Below, piece after piece: positions 23,694 through 31,342 of a DNA stretch of 46,627 nucleotides (position 1 is the first letter of the stretch; each line of letters starts with the position of its first letter). A program made the translations under genes and the position numbers. The notes under the pieces were generated by a model, which saw nothing but the letters and a program-made list of their open reading frames with translations, did no database searches and was not told the DNA's origin. Source of the DNA: Pseudoalteromonas lipolytica (GTDB taxonomy: Bacteria > Pseudomonadota > Gammaproteobacteria > Enterobacterales > Alteromonadaceae); assembly GCF_900116435.1 (NCBI RefSeq), contig NZ_FPAZ01000024.1, forward strand, positions 1 through 46,627, read 5' to 3'.

Positions 23694-25684
23694 GTGATCA
23701 TTTTCAACTGGTTTCAAAATTTAAACCAAGTGGTGACCAACCCACGGCCATTGCTCAATTATCTGAGGGCCTTGAAGCAGGGCTTGCTCATCAAACATTG
23801 TTAGGTGCTACAGGGACGGGTAAAACCTTTACCATGGCAAATATAATCCATGATCTAAATCGGCCAACGATTATCATGGCGCATAATAAGACGCTTGCAG
23901 CGCAGTTATATGGAGAGATGAAAGAGTTTTTCCCTCATAATGCGGTTGAATATTTCGTGTCATATTATGATTACTATCAGCCTGAAGCGTATGTTGTTGC
24001 CAGTGACACATTTATAGAAAAAGATGCCTCTATTAACGAGCATATTGAGCAAATGCGCTTAAGTGCAACCAAAGCGTTACTTGAACGCCGTGACACAATT
24101 ATTGTTGCATCTGTTTCGGCTATTTACGGTTTGGGCGATCCTGACTCGTACATGAAGATGATGTTGTTACTCAAAGTAGGCGAAACTGTCGACCAGCGTG
24201 ATATGCTTCGTCGCTTAGCCGAGTTGCAATATACGCGTAATGACATTGAATTTAGTCGTGGTACGTACCGTGTGCGCGGTGAAGTGGTTGATATTTTCCC
24301 TGCTGAGTCAGATACATACGCGGTGCGTGTGGAAATGTTTGATGATGAAATTGAGCGTTTAAGTATCTTTGATCCATTAACAGGGGCTGTTGAAAAGCAC
24401 ATTGTGCGCGCGACTATTTACCCAAAAACACACTATGTGACACCCCGTGAGAAAATTCTTGATGCGATTGAGAATATTAAGGTCGAGTTAAAAGATCGCA
24501 GAGCTCAGTTGCTTAGCGCAAATAAACTTGTCGAAGAGCAACGTATTGCACAGCGAACACAATACGATATAGAAATGATGACCGAGCTTGGTTATTGCTC
24601 TGGTATTGAGAACTACAGCCGTTATTTATCGGGGCGTACTCCGGGCGATCCGCCGCCTACATTGCTTGACTATTTACCTGATGATGCCTTGATGATCATC
24701 GATGAGTCGCATGTGACCGTATCGCAAATTGGTGCAATGTACAAAGGTGACCGTAGTCGAAAAGAGAACTTAGTTGAATATGGATTTCGTCTTCCTTCGG
24801 CATTGGATAATCGGCCACTTAGATTTGAAGAGTTCGAAGCAATTGCACCGCAAACGATTTATGTATCGGCAACGCCAGGCGAATTTGAGCTAACGCGCTC
24901 AGCAGGTGAAGTGGCTGAACAAGTTATTCGTCCTACAGGCTTAGTAGACCCTGAAATTGAAGTGCGCCCTGTGGGTACTCAGGTTGATGACTTATTGTCT
25001 GAAATTTACAAACGAGTTGAGGTAAATGAGCGTGTCTTAGTGACGACCTTAACAAAACGTATGGCAGAAGACTTAACGGATTACTTAAATGATCATGATG
25101 TAAAAGTTCGTTATTTGCATTCTGACATCGACACAGTTGAGCGAGTTGAGATTATACGTGATTTGCGCGCTGGTGTTTTCGATGTGTTAGTGGGTATTAA
25201 CTTATTACGAGAAGGCCTTGATATGCCAGAGGTTTCACTTGTTGCGATACTCGATGCTGATAAAGAAGGCTTTTTACGTTCGACGCGTTCTTTATTACAA
25301 ACAATAGGGCGCGCTGCTCGTCATTTAAATGGTAAAGCAATTCTGTACGGTGATCGTATAACGAATTCAATGCGTCAGGCTATTGATGAAACTGATCGTC
25401 GTCGTGAAAAACAGCAAGCTCATAACGCAGAACATGGAATTGTACCGCAAGCGTTAGTGAAAAGTATCACGGATATTATGGATGTTGGTGAAGAGGCTGG
25501 CCCTAAAGATAACCTTCGATTGGTCCGTAAAGAATCTAAAAAAGTGCTAAGCGCTAAAGAGATTGCCAGTCAAATTAAAGCACTGGAGACTAAAATGCAC
25601 GCGTACGCAAGTGATCTGGAGTTTGAGAAAGCAGCCTCAGTGCGTGACGAAATACATGAATTACAACAACAGCTAATAAATTAA
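23690..25684 (+). CDS. uvrB: UvrABC excinuclease subunit B
   Basis: A 664-residue helicase-like subunit that verifies DNA damage in nucleotide-excision repair. Visible parts are Walker A GATGTGKT, the damage-probing beta-hairpin region YYDYYQPEAYV, Walker B IDESHV, helicase motif TIGRAARH, and the C-terminal UVR/UvrC-binding helix pair (MHAYASDLEFEKAASVRDEI). I use the ATG at 23690, which has AGGAG upstream and overlaps the MATE stop, rather than the frame that opens at 23633 inside the MATE gene. I saw no LexA box directly upstream. Confidence 0.98.
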   Translation: MSDHFQLVSKFKPSGDQPTAIAQLSEGLEAGLAHQTLLGATGTGKTFTMANIIHDLNRPTIIMAHNKTLAAQLYGEMKEFFPHNAVEYFVSYYDYYQPEAYVVASDTFIEKDASINEHIEQMRLSATKALLERRDTIIVASVSAIYGLGDPDSYMKMMLLLKVGETVDQRDMLRRLAELQYTRNDIEFSRGTYRVRGEVVDIFPAESDTYAVRVEMFDDEIERLSIFDPLTGAVEKHIVRATIYPKTHYVTPREKILDAIENIKVELKDRRAQLLSANKLVEEQRIAQRTQYDIEMMTELGYCSGIENYSRYLSGRTPGDPPPTLLDYLPDDALMIIDESHVTVSQIGAMYKGDRSRKENLVEYGFRLPSALDNRPLRFEEFEAIAPQTIYVSATPGEFELTRSAGEVAEQVIRPTGLVDPEIEVRPVGTQVDDLLSEIYKRVEVNERVLVTTLTKRMAEDLTDYLNDHDVKVRYLHSDIDTVERVEIIRDLRAGVFDVLVGINLLREGLDMPEVSLVAILDADKEGFLRSTRSLLQTIGRAARHLNGKAILYGDRITNSMRQAIDETDRRREKQQAHNAEHGIVPQALVKSITDIMDVGEEAGPKDNLRLVRKESKKVLSAKEIASQIKALETKMHAYASDLEFEKAASVRDEIHELQQQLIN

Positions 25685-25689
25685 GTACT

Positions 25690-26619
25690 ATGACAAACGA
25701 TTTTTCAGCCATTTTAACTGCGTTAGCAGATGCGCCACTTTCGGCTAACGAACTTTGCCGTATTTTTCATGGCCGCGGCCACAGTGTGGCTGAATTAAGC
25801 CATATTAATGTTGATTTTTACCCTCCGGCATTATTTTTAGTGTCGTATGAGAGCATCCCTGACGATCAACTAGGTCAACTCACTGAAGTACTTTGGCAAT
25901 GGGCGCAAAATAATGCCCCAGAATTAATTACTGCGTTGGTGTATCAACAGCGTAGCGGTATAAATACGATTAATAGCGTGGTACACGGCGAACTTCCTGA
26001 CGAGCATGTTGTTCAAGAAAATGACATAAAATTTAGAGTCGATTTATTGAGCAGGCAAAATACCGGTATTTTTCCTGATATGCGTCGTGGCCGTGAGTTT
26101 GTACAGGCTCATAGTCAGGGGGCTAAAGTACTGAATTTATTTTCATATACTTGCGGATTCTCCGTTGCGGCAATGCAAGGGGGGGCTGAGCAAGTCATTA
26201 ATATGGATATGAATAAAGGCGTGCTCAGAACAGGTAAACAAAATCACCAACTTAATGGGTTTACACGGGGTGTTAGTTACTTGCCTCATGATATTTTAAA
26301 ATCATTTGGTAAGCTTAAAAAGTCAGCACCTTATGAGTTGATTATTGTCGATCCGCCCAGCTTTCAAAAAGGCAGCTTTATTTTGACGAAAGATTATCAA
26401 AAAATATTGCGCCGTTTGCCTGAGCTGCTCAACGAAAACACCCTTTTATTGTTGTGTGCCAATAGCCCTGAAATGTCTGAACAAGCATTTAAAGCACTGA
26501 TTGCAGAGCACACAGAAGGTGCAATTACATTCGTTGAACGTTTAGCGCCTACCGCTGGTTTTATTGAAGTAGACAGCGATAGAAGCTTAAAAGCGCTTGT
26601 TTATAAAACCACACAGTAA
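25690..26619 (+). CDS. class I SAM-dependent methyltransferase, RlmI/RlmK-like
   Basis: A 309-residue protein with a Rossmann methyltransferase core in the C-terminal two thirds. KVLNLFSYTCGFSVAAMQGG is the SAM-binding motif I, VINMDMNKG motif II, and LIIVDPPSFQKG the catalytic loop (DPPSF type). This arrangement is that of the RlmI/RlmK-like 23S rRNA methyltransferases, but the usual N-terminal PUA domain is absent. It starts five bases after uvrB, probably on the same transcript. The modified base is not known. Confidence 0.85.
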   Translation: MTNDFSAILTALADAPLSANELCRIFHGRGHSVAELSHINVDFYPPALFLVSYESIPDDQLGQLTEVLWQWAQNNAPELITALVYQQRSGINTINSVVHGELPDEHVVQENDIKFRVDLLSRQNTGIFPDMRRGREFVQAHSQGAKVLNLFSYTCGFSVAAMQGGAEQVINMDMNKGVLRTGKQNHQLNGFTRGVSYLPHDILKSFGKLKKSAPYELIIVDPPSFQKGSFILTKDYQKILRRLPELLNENTLLLLCANSPEMSEQAFKALIAEHTEGAITFVERLAPTAGFIEVDSDRSLKALVYKTTQ

Positions 26620-27278
26620 TGGCGTTAAGTAAGCGTTTATCAGCGATCGCGCAAATGGTCCCAAATGAGTATGATGAGATTTGGGACTGCTGCTGCGATC
26701 ATGGCTTTTTAGGCATGCAGTTACTCAAAGATAATAGAGCCGATCAAATCCACTTTGTAGATATCGTGCCTGAGTTGATGCAGTCACTCCAACAGACACT
26801 GGCGCGTTTTTCAACTGAAGAACAACGCGGACATTGGCAGGTACATTGCCAAGATGTGGCCACTATTTCTTTAACACCCCAAAAACGTCATCTCGTGATT
26901 ATTGCAGGAGTTGGGGGAGATTTAGTGTGTCAGTTTATTTCGCAGATTCAGGCTCACAATCATCTTGCTCACATCGATTTTATAGTTTGTCCTGTGCACC
27001 ATAGCTATAAAGTACGCAGCCACCTACAGTCATTAGATTTTGGTTTAGTCGCCGAGCACCTTATTTCTGAAAATAGACGCTTTTATGAGTTAATGTTCGT
27101 GAGCGCATCGGCTAAAACGCCAATAACGCGAGTAGGACAGGGGATGTGGCAATTAACGAATAAGGATCACCAAGCTTACTTAGGGCAACTATGTGCACAT
27201 TACCAACGCATGCTAAACCAAGATGCTGATTATTATCAGCAAGTGCTTGATGAGTATACTCGCTTAATGCGAACCTAA
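26619..27278 (+). CDS. TrmK-like SAM-dependent tRNA methyltransferase
   Basis: A 219-residue protein of the TrmK family, which in Bacillus methylates N1 of adenine 22 in tRNA. Motif I is reshaped as WDCCCDHGFLGMQLL, followed by IHFVDIVPELMQSL and the family block LVIIAGVGGDLVCQFI. The C-terminal third looks helical. The start shares one base with the upstream stop (TAATG), so it is coupled to the RlmI-like gene. The exact target in this organism is inference. Confidence 0.82.
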   Translation: MALSKRLSAIAQMVPNEYDEIWDCCCDHGFLGMQLLKDNRADQIHFVDIVPELMQSLQQTLARFSTEEQRGHWQVHCQDVATISLTPQKRHLVIIAGVGGDLVCQFISQIQAHNHLAHIDFIVCPVHHSYKVRSHLQSLDFGLVAEHLISENRRFYELMFVSASAKTPITRVGQGMWQLTNKDHQAYLGQLCAHYQRMLNQDADYYQQVLDEYTRLMRT

Positions 27279-27283
27279 TTGTT

Positions 27284-27529
27284 TTAAAGCTTGTTAATCT
27301 CTTGTTTTACGCTGTAACTTGAGTCTGTGACTATGGCTTCGAGGGTCTGTACGCGTTGTTTTAACTCAAGAAGCTCAGCGGTAACCGCTGCAACTTGTTC
27401 ATTCGCTTCTTTATTGTCTTTTAGGGTGCGCGATTTAAATTCTAAATGTTTTTTATACATATCGAAGATAACGCCTGAACCAACCGAGATCAGTACAATT
27501 AATACCACCATCGTAGTGCCTGACATCAT
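27284..27529 (-). CDS. small membrane protein with coiled coil, PspB-like
   Basis: About 81 residues. One N-terminal TM helix (TMVVLIVLISVGSGVIF) is followed by a charged linker and a predicted coiled coil VTAELLELKQRVQTLEAIVT. The layout and the QRVQTLEAIVTD block resemble phage-shock protein B. No pspA, pspC or pspF is nearby, so I do not assign the symbol. The start at 27529 is chosen because AAAGGAG lies just upstream; the next codon is also ATG (27526) and could be the true start. It is convergent with the TrmK-like gene. Confidence 0.65.
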   Translation of the reverse strand: MMSGTTMVVLIVLISVGSGVIFDMYKKHLEFKSRTLKDNKEANEQVAAVTAELLELKQRVQTLEAIVTDSSYSVKQEINKL

Positions 27530-27599
27530 AATTCTCCTTTTATCAGTATCTTTATCCAATAGAGTATAGACTGGATTTTAAAAAGCAAAGGGGATTCTG

Positions 27600-28487
27600 T
27601 TACAAGGTATGTCGTTTAAAAAGCGATTTTATACGAATAAACCCAGTCACAAGCATGGTGCCAGCAATAACACACAGAGCGCCAAGTAACGTATTTGGCC
27701 CTATTTCTTCGTCGAGTATCAGGTTGCCCCATATAATGCCAAACAAAGGAATTAAGAAGGTAACGGTGAGCGCAGAGGTTGGACCAATCTCGTCAATTAG
27801 ACGAAAAAAGAGAATATACGCCACTGCAGTACACACAATACCCAGAGCAATAACACCCGCCATTACGGTTTGACTTGGCATTTCTCTTATTGGCATCACA
27901 AAAATCAATGGTAATACGAGCATACTTGCGGCCCACATACTGCCATGCGCATTATCGAAAGCTGACAGTTTGGGGGCGTGTTTGGTGTAATGCGAGGCAA
28001 TAGCATAACTAAGTGAGGCACACCGGGATGCAATAATTGCTGTTACTGTGGCGGTGTTGATAGTTAGGCTGTTTTGTCTAACTAGGATAGCAACCCCAAT
28101 GAGACCGAGTAAGAGTCCCAGTATCATACTTTTACTCGGTGTCGATTTACTCCAAATTATGCCAACAATGGCTCCCCAAATGGGGGTTGTTGAATTTAAA
28201 ATCGCTAATGTCGAGGCATTAATAGTTTGTGCGGCAAACGCAAATAATAAAAAAGGAATCGCAGAATTGAGTGCACCAGTAATAAAAAAGTGCTTTTTGT
28301 AGGTAAAAAAAGCAAGCTTTTTATTAAAATACACGGCAAAGGCACAGAGTGTTAAGGCGGCAAACCCTACGCGTAGTTCAATTAAAACGGCAGGCCCTAA
28401 ACTTGAGGCCGCCATACGCATAAACAAGAATGATGCGCCCCAAATAGCGGCAAGAAAAAATAAGCGCAGTAAGCTGTGTATTGGCAT
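27600..28487 (-). CDS. EamA/DMT-family transporter
   Basis: A 295-residue inner-membrane protein with ten predicted TM helices in two EamA repeats. It begins FFLAAIWGASFLFMRMA, the typical first helix of the family, and the second repeat has IDEIGPTSALTVTFLIPLFG. Such proteins export metabolites or amino acids; the substrate is unknown. Monocistronic. Confidence 0.9.
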   Translation of the reverse strand: MPIHSLLRLFFLAAIWGASFLFMRMAASSLGPAVLIELRVGFAALTLCAFAVYFNKKLAFFTYKKHFFITGALNSAIPFLLFAFAAQTINASTLAILNSTTPIWGAIVGIIWSKSTPSKSMILGLLLGLIGVAILVRQNSLTINTATVTAIIASRCASLSYAIASHYTKHAPKLSAFDNAHGSMWAASMLVLPLIFVMPIREMPSQTVMAGVIALGIVCTAVAYILFFRLIDEIGPTSALTVTFLIPLFGIIWGNLILDEEIGPNTLLGALCVIAGTMLVTGFIRIKSLFKRHTL

Positions 28488-28594
28488 AATGATGAATCAT
28501 TCAAAATAGTAAAGCACGAGCATACCAGATACTGCCTGATAAACTCGCCTTATTCGGGCTTGTAAGTGTAGAGTAAGCACTGAATAGAAGGCCT

Positions 28595-28753
28595 CTATTC
28601 AGCAGGTTTCACACGTTTTTTTTCGTAATCTGATTTGACTATTTCTAATGCTGCGAGCACATCCTCTGCAGGGACTTCGTTTTGTTCTAAGAGCATAATA
28701 AGGTCGACAGCCACTTTAATATAATTAGGAGCGGCTTCTAATTCATTGTCCAT
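28595..28753 (-). CDS. ybaM: YbaM (DUF2496) small protein
   Basis: A 52-residue cytoplasmic protein with the YbaM core APNYIKVAVDLIMLLEQNEV then ALEIVKSDYEKK. E. coli ybaM lies next to priC; here priC is three genes upstream in the same operon, which supports the call. The start at 28753 has AAGGAA upstream; the longer frame to 28795 lies inside the preceding gene. It overlaps that gene by 11 bases. Function is not known in the family. Confidence 0.85.
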   Translation of the reverse strand: MDNELEAAPNYIKVAVDLIMLLEQNEVPAEDVLAALEIVKSDYEKKRVKPAE

Positions 28754-29048
28754 TCTGTAATTCCTTTTTCTTTGCAACCTGGCTGATTGCAACATCGATA
28801 GCCGTTTGTACTTGTTGTTCCATTAGCATTCGCTCACTGTGCGGTAAATAGAACTCCATATCGACATCGTAGCGAATGTAACGAGCGGGAAGCTGGTTGA
28901 GTACTGTGCAGCATAAATCGGCCATCACATCGTCATTGTATACGGAATCTAACTCTCGTTGCGCTATATCTTCGACAACCAGTTTTTCATAATAGTTATG
29001 AATATCATCATGCAATTTCATACAGTTTGAATCCAAAGTGATAGTCAT
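28743..29048 (-). CDS. ComFB-like (late competence development) protein
   Basis: About 101 residues. The central block YNDDVMADLCCTVLNQLPAR then YIRYDVDMEFYLP matches the ComFB family (compare ALN-LPP-Y in homologues), with Cys residues that bind zinc in B. subtilis ComFB. Recent work links some ComFB-domain proteins to cyclic-dinucleotide binding in cyanobacteria; I have not tested that here. The start is uncertain: TTG 29063, ATG 29048 or ATG 29021 are all possible and none has a strong ribosome-binding site. It lies in an operon with dinG, priC and a deacetylase-family gene. Confidence 0.65.
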   Translation of the reverse strand: MTITLDSNCMKLHDDIHNYYEKLVVEDIAQRELDSVYNDDVMADLCCTVLNQLPARYIRYDVDMEFYLPHSERMLMEQQVQTAIDVAISQVAKKKELQNGQ

Positions 29049-29066
29049 TTCAGTGTATACCAAGCT

Positions 29067-29957
29067 TTAAAATAAATCGACAGCAGCTCTAAAAAGCTGA
29101 GAATGAACATTAACTAAGCGATTTATATTTCGTTGATAGCCCCCACCCAAAGCCGAAAAAATAGGAATTTGCTGCGCTTTTGCTTGGCTTAATATGAAGT
29201 GATCACGTTGGTATACCCCATCAAGGCTAACAAAAAAATGCCCTAACTCATCGTCGCTAGCGATATCTGCGCCGGCGTTATATAAAATGATATCGGGTTG
29301 ATGAAGTCGAACGGTTAGTTGGAATGCTTGTTTTACTGTTTCAAGGTAGTGTTGGTCAGTGGTGCCATGCTCAAGTGCGAAGTCGTAGTGAGAGTGTTGC
29401 TTGATGCGCGGAAAATTTTGCTCACAATGAATTGAGCAGCTAATCACTTGTTCGTGATGGCTTACAATTTCTGCGGTGCCATCTCCTTGGTGTACATCAC
29501 AATCGAAAATCAGAACAGTGTCAGCCAGCCCTTCGTTTATTAAGTGGTTTGCAGCAATCGCTAAATCGTTAAAAATACAAAAACCACTTCCGTGATCACT
29601 AAAGGCGTGATGATAACCGCCGCCTAGATTAAAAGCGGCACCGTGCTGCAATGCGAATTCAGCGCCATTTATACTTGCACCGACAGAAAGTAAGGTGCGT
29701 TCAACTAATTCGTTTGACCAAGGAAAGCCCATTTTCTTAATGGCTTTTTCCTCAAGTGTCCCATTTAAAAATGCATTAATGTAAGCCGGGTCGTGACACA
29801 ACGCTAATTGTGCTGTTGTGGCTTTATTAGGTGTAATAAACTTATCGTCGTTTATAAAGGTACTTAATTTTTGTTTTAGTAAGCTGTACTTCTGAATAGG
29901 GAAGCGATGCCGTGCGGGTAAATTAAGCGCAGAATAACTGGGATGATAGTAAAACAT
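29067..29957 (-). CDS. histone-deacetylase-family (AcuC/HDAC-like) hydrolase
   Basis: A 296-residue zinc amidohydrolase of the HDAC superfamily. The active-site blocks are complete: GGGYHHAFSDHGSGFCIFND (paired His, zinc-proximal), LIFDCDVHQGDGTAEI (Asp/His zinc ligands), and YNAGADIASDDELGHF near the C-terminus with the expected metal-ligand Asp. Bacterial members deacetylate proteins (for example acetyl-CoA synthetase) or polyamines. Its ATG shares a base with the priC stop (TAATG). A protein-deacetylase-like enzyme in a run of DNA-replication and repair genes is unusual. Confidence 0.9.
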   Translation of the reverse strand: MFYYHPSYSALNLPARHRFPIQKYSLLKQKLSTFINDDKFITPNKATTAQLALCHDPAYINAFLNGTLEEKAIKKMGFPWSNELVERTLLSVGASINGAEFALQHGAAFNLGGGYHHAFSDHGSGFCIFNDLAIAANHLINEGLADTVLIFDCDVHQGDGTAEIVSHHEQVISCSIHCEQNFPRIKQHSHYDFALEHGTTDQHYLETVKQAFQLTVRLHQPDIILYNAGADIASDDELGHFFVSLDGVYQRDHFILSQAKAQQIPIFSALGGGYQRNINRLVNVHSQLFRAAVDLF

Positions 29958-30565
29958 TATCTAAGCTGCTGTTTTTCGACCTGTTGAATTTTGTCTTCGG
30001 TGGCAGAAATTGCTTTACGACACCTTCCTAAGCGTGCATGCAATGCTAGTATCTCTTGATTTATTTCTGCTGCTTTTGCTGCGCTGGCTGCGTCTAGTTT
30101 GAGTTTTCTTTCTTCGATCATCAGTACTAAACGACGTTCAAACTCATGGTTCTGTTTCAGTTCGTCATACAGTTCATGCGACGATTGCATCATTTTTTGT
30201 ACGGCTTGTTTGTATACCTGAGGTTTGGTTTTAGGCTTAAAACTGTATTTATTTTCTTTTGCCCAAACAGGAGTCGACTTTATTACATTGAAGACGGCTT
30301 GTACCTGCTGAGTTATCCGCTCTAAGGCATATTGATACGCGTGGCGATGCTCTGCCGGGGGTAAACTTTTTAACTCGTCTTCAATTTCACTCACGTAGTC
30401 AGCAAGCTTCATACTTTTTGTTGTAAACACCCCTCTATCAAATAAACTTGGTTGCGCTTGCATGTAGCGGTTTTTAGCAAATAAATTGCTCTGATCGAAT
30501 TGTGTGGCTTGATGTTTCAGCCGAGCAATTTGTTCACATAGTTTATCAAAAGCAGGGGAATGCAT
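29957..30565 (-). CDS. priC: primosomal replication protein PriC
   Basis: A 202-residue mostly helical protein. PriC restarts stalled forks by loading DnaB after binding PriA or Rep and SSB. The family's N-terminal features FDKLCEQIARL, LFDRGVFTTKS, the block YVSEIEDELKSL and the basic C-terminal helices with ERRLVLMIEERKLKL are present. It is somewhat longer than E. coli PriC (175). It follows the permease stop directly and overlaps the deacetylase start. The nearby ybaM supports the assignment. Confidence 0.9.
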   Translation of the reverse strand: MHSPAFDKLCEQIARLKHQATQFDQSNLFAKNRYMQAQPSLFDRGVFTTKSMKLADYVSEIEDELKSLPPAEHRHAYQYALERITQQVQAVFNVIKSTPVWAKENKYSFKPKTKPQVYKQAVQKMMQSSHELYDELKQNHEFERRLVLMIEERKLKLDAASAAKAAEINQEILALHARLGRCRKAISATEDKIQQVEKQQLR

Positions 30566-31342
30566 TTATAAGTAAGCCTCATAAATTAGCTTTAATGCCA
30601 AAATAATGACCACGGTATTAAAGACAGGGCGTATCATTTTACCACCAAATTTAATCGCAGAATGCGCACCTAGCCATGCGCCTAGCATTAAAAATAAGCC
30701 CATTGTGATGCCTAATAAAAAATTAACATGGCCTAATGCGACAAAGGTAATCAATGAAATAAAGTTTGAGACAAAGTTCATTGACCGAGCAAGGCCGCAG
30801 TTAAGCAATAAGCTCATTTTATATAATAGACTATTTGAAGCCGTCCAAAACGTGCCGGTACCGGGGCCTGCAAGACCATCAAAAAAGCCAAGTCCTAAAC
30901 CTTGTAACCATTGTTTAATCTTTGTTTTAGTATCAAGTGTTGGTAATTCATTATGCTCTGTTGTGCTTAGGCTGCCAAATAAGCTGTAACAGGCAACCAA
31001 AATGATTACCACAGGGAGCAATTTATTTAAAAAATCGATACTTAAATAATCAACAACCAACGTACCAATTAATGCCCCTATTGCTGTTGCTATTATGGAT
31101 GCAGCCCAAAAACGAGGGCTAAATAACTTCTTACGAAAGTAGGTGACACTGGCTGTTAATGAGCCAAAACTGGCTGCCAATTTATTGGTGCCAAGCGTAA
31201 GATGGGGAGGAAGTCCGGCTGTCAGTAACGCGGGGACGGTAAGCATACCTCCACCGCCAGCAATGGCATCAATAAATCCAGCGGCCAGCGCGACAGCGCA
31301 AAGTAATGCCCATGTGGTTGGTTCTAAAGCTAGTTCAAACAT
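30566..31342 (-). CDS. TauE/SafE (TSUP) family membrane permease
   Basis: A 258-residue inner-membrane protein with about seven or eight TM helices and the internal repeat of the sulfite-exporter TauE/SafE family. The first repeat has GFIDAIAGGGGMLTVPALLT and GTNKLAASFGS; the second has GFFDGLAGPGTGTFW. This Gly-rich pair is diagnostic. The start shares a base with the dinG stop (TAATG). The substrate is unknown (sulfonates, sulfite or other organic anions in characterised members). Confidence 0.9.
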   Translation of the reverse strand: MFELALEPTTWALLCAVALAAGFIDAIAGGGGMLTVPALLTAGLPPHLTLGTNKLAASFGSLTASVTYFRKKLFSPRFWAASIIATAIGALIGTLVVDYLSIDFLNKLLPVVIILVACYSLFGSLSTTEHNELPTLDTKTKIKQWLQGLGLGFFDGLAGPGTGTFWTASNSLLYKMSLLLNCGLARSMNFVSNFISLITFVALGHVNFLLGITMGLFLMLGAWLGAHSAIKFGGKMIRPVFNTVVIILALKLIYEAYL

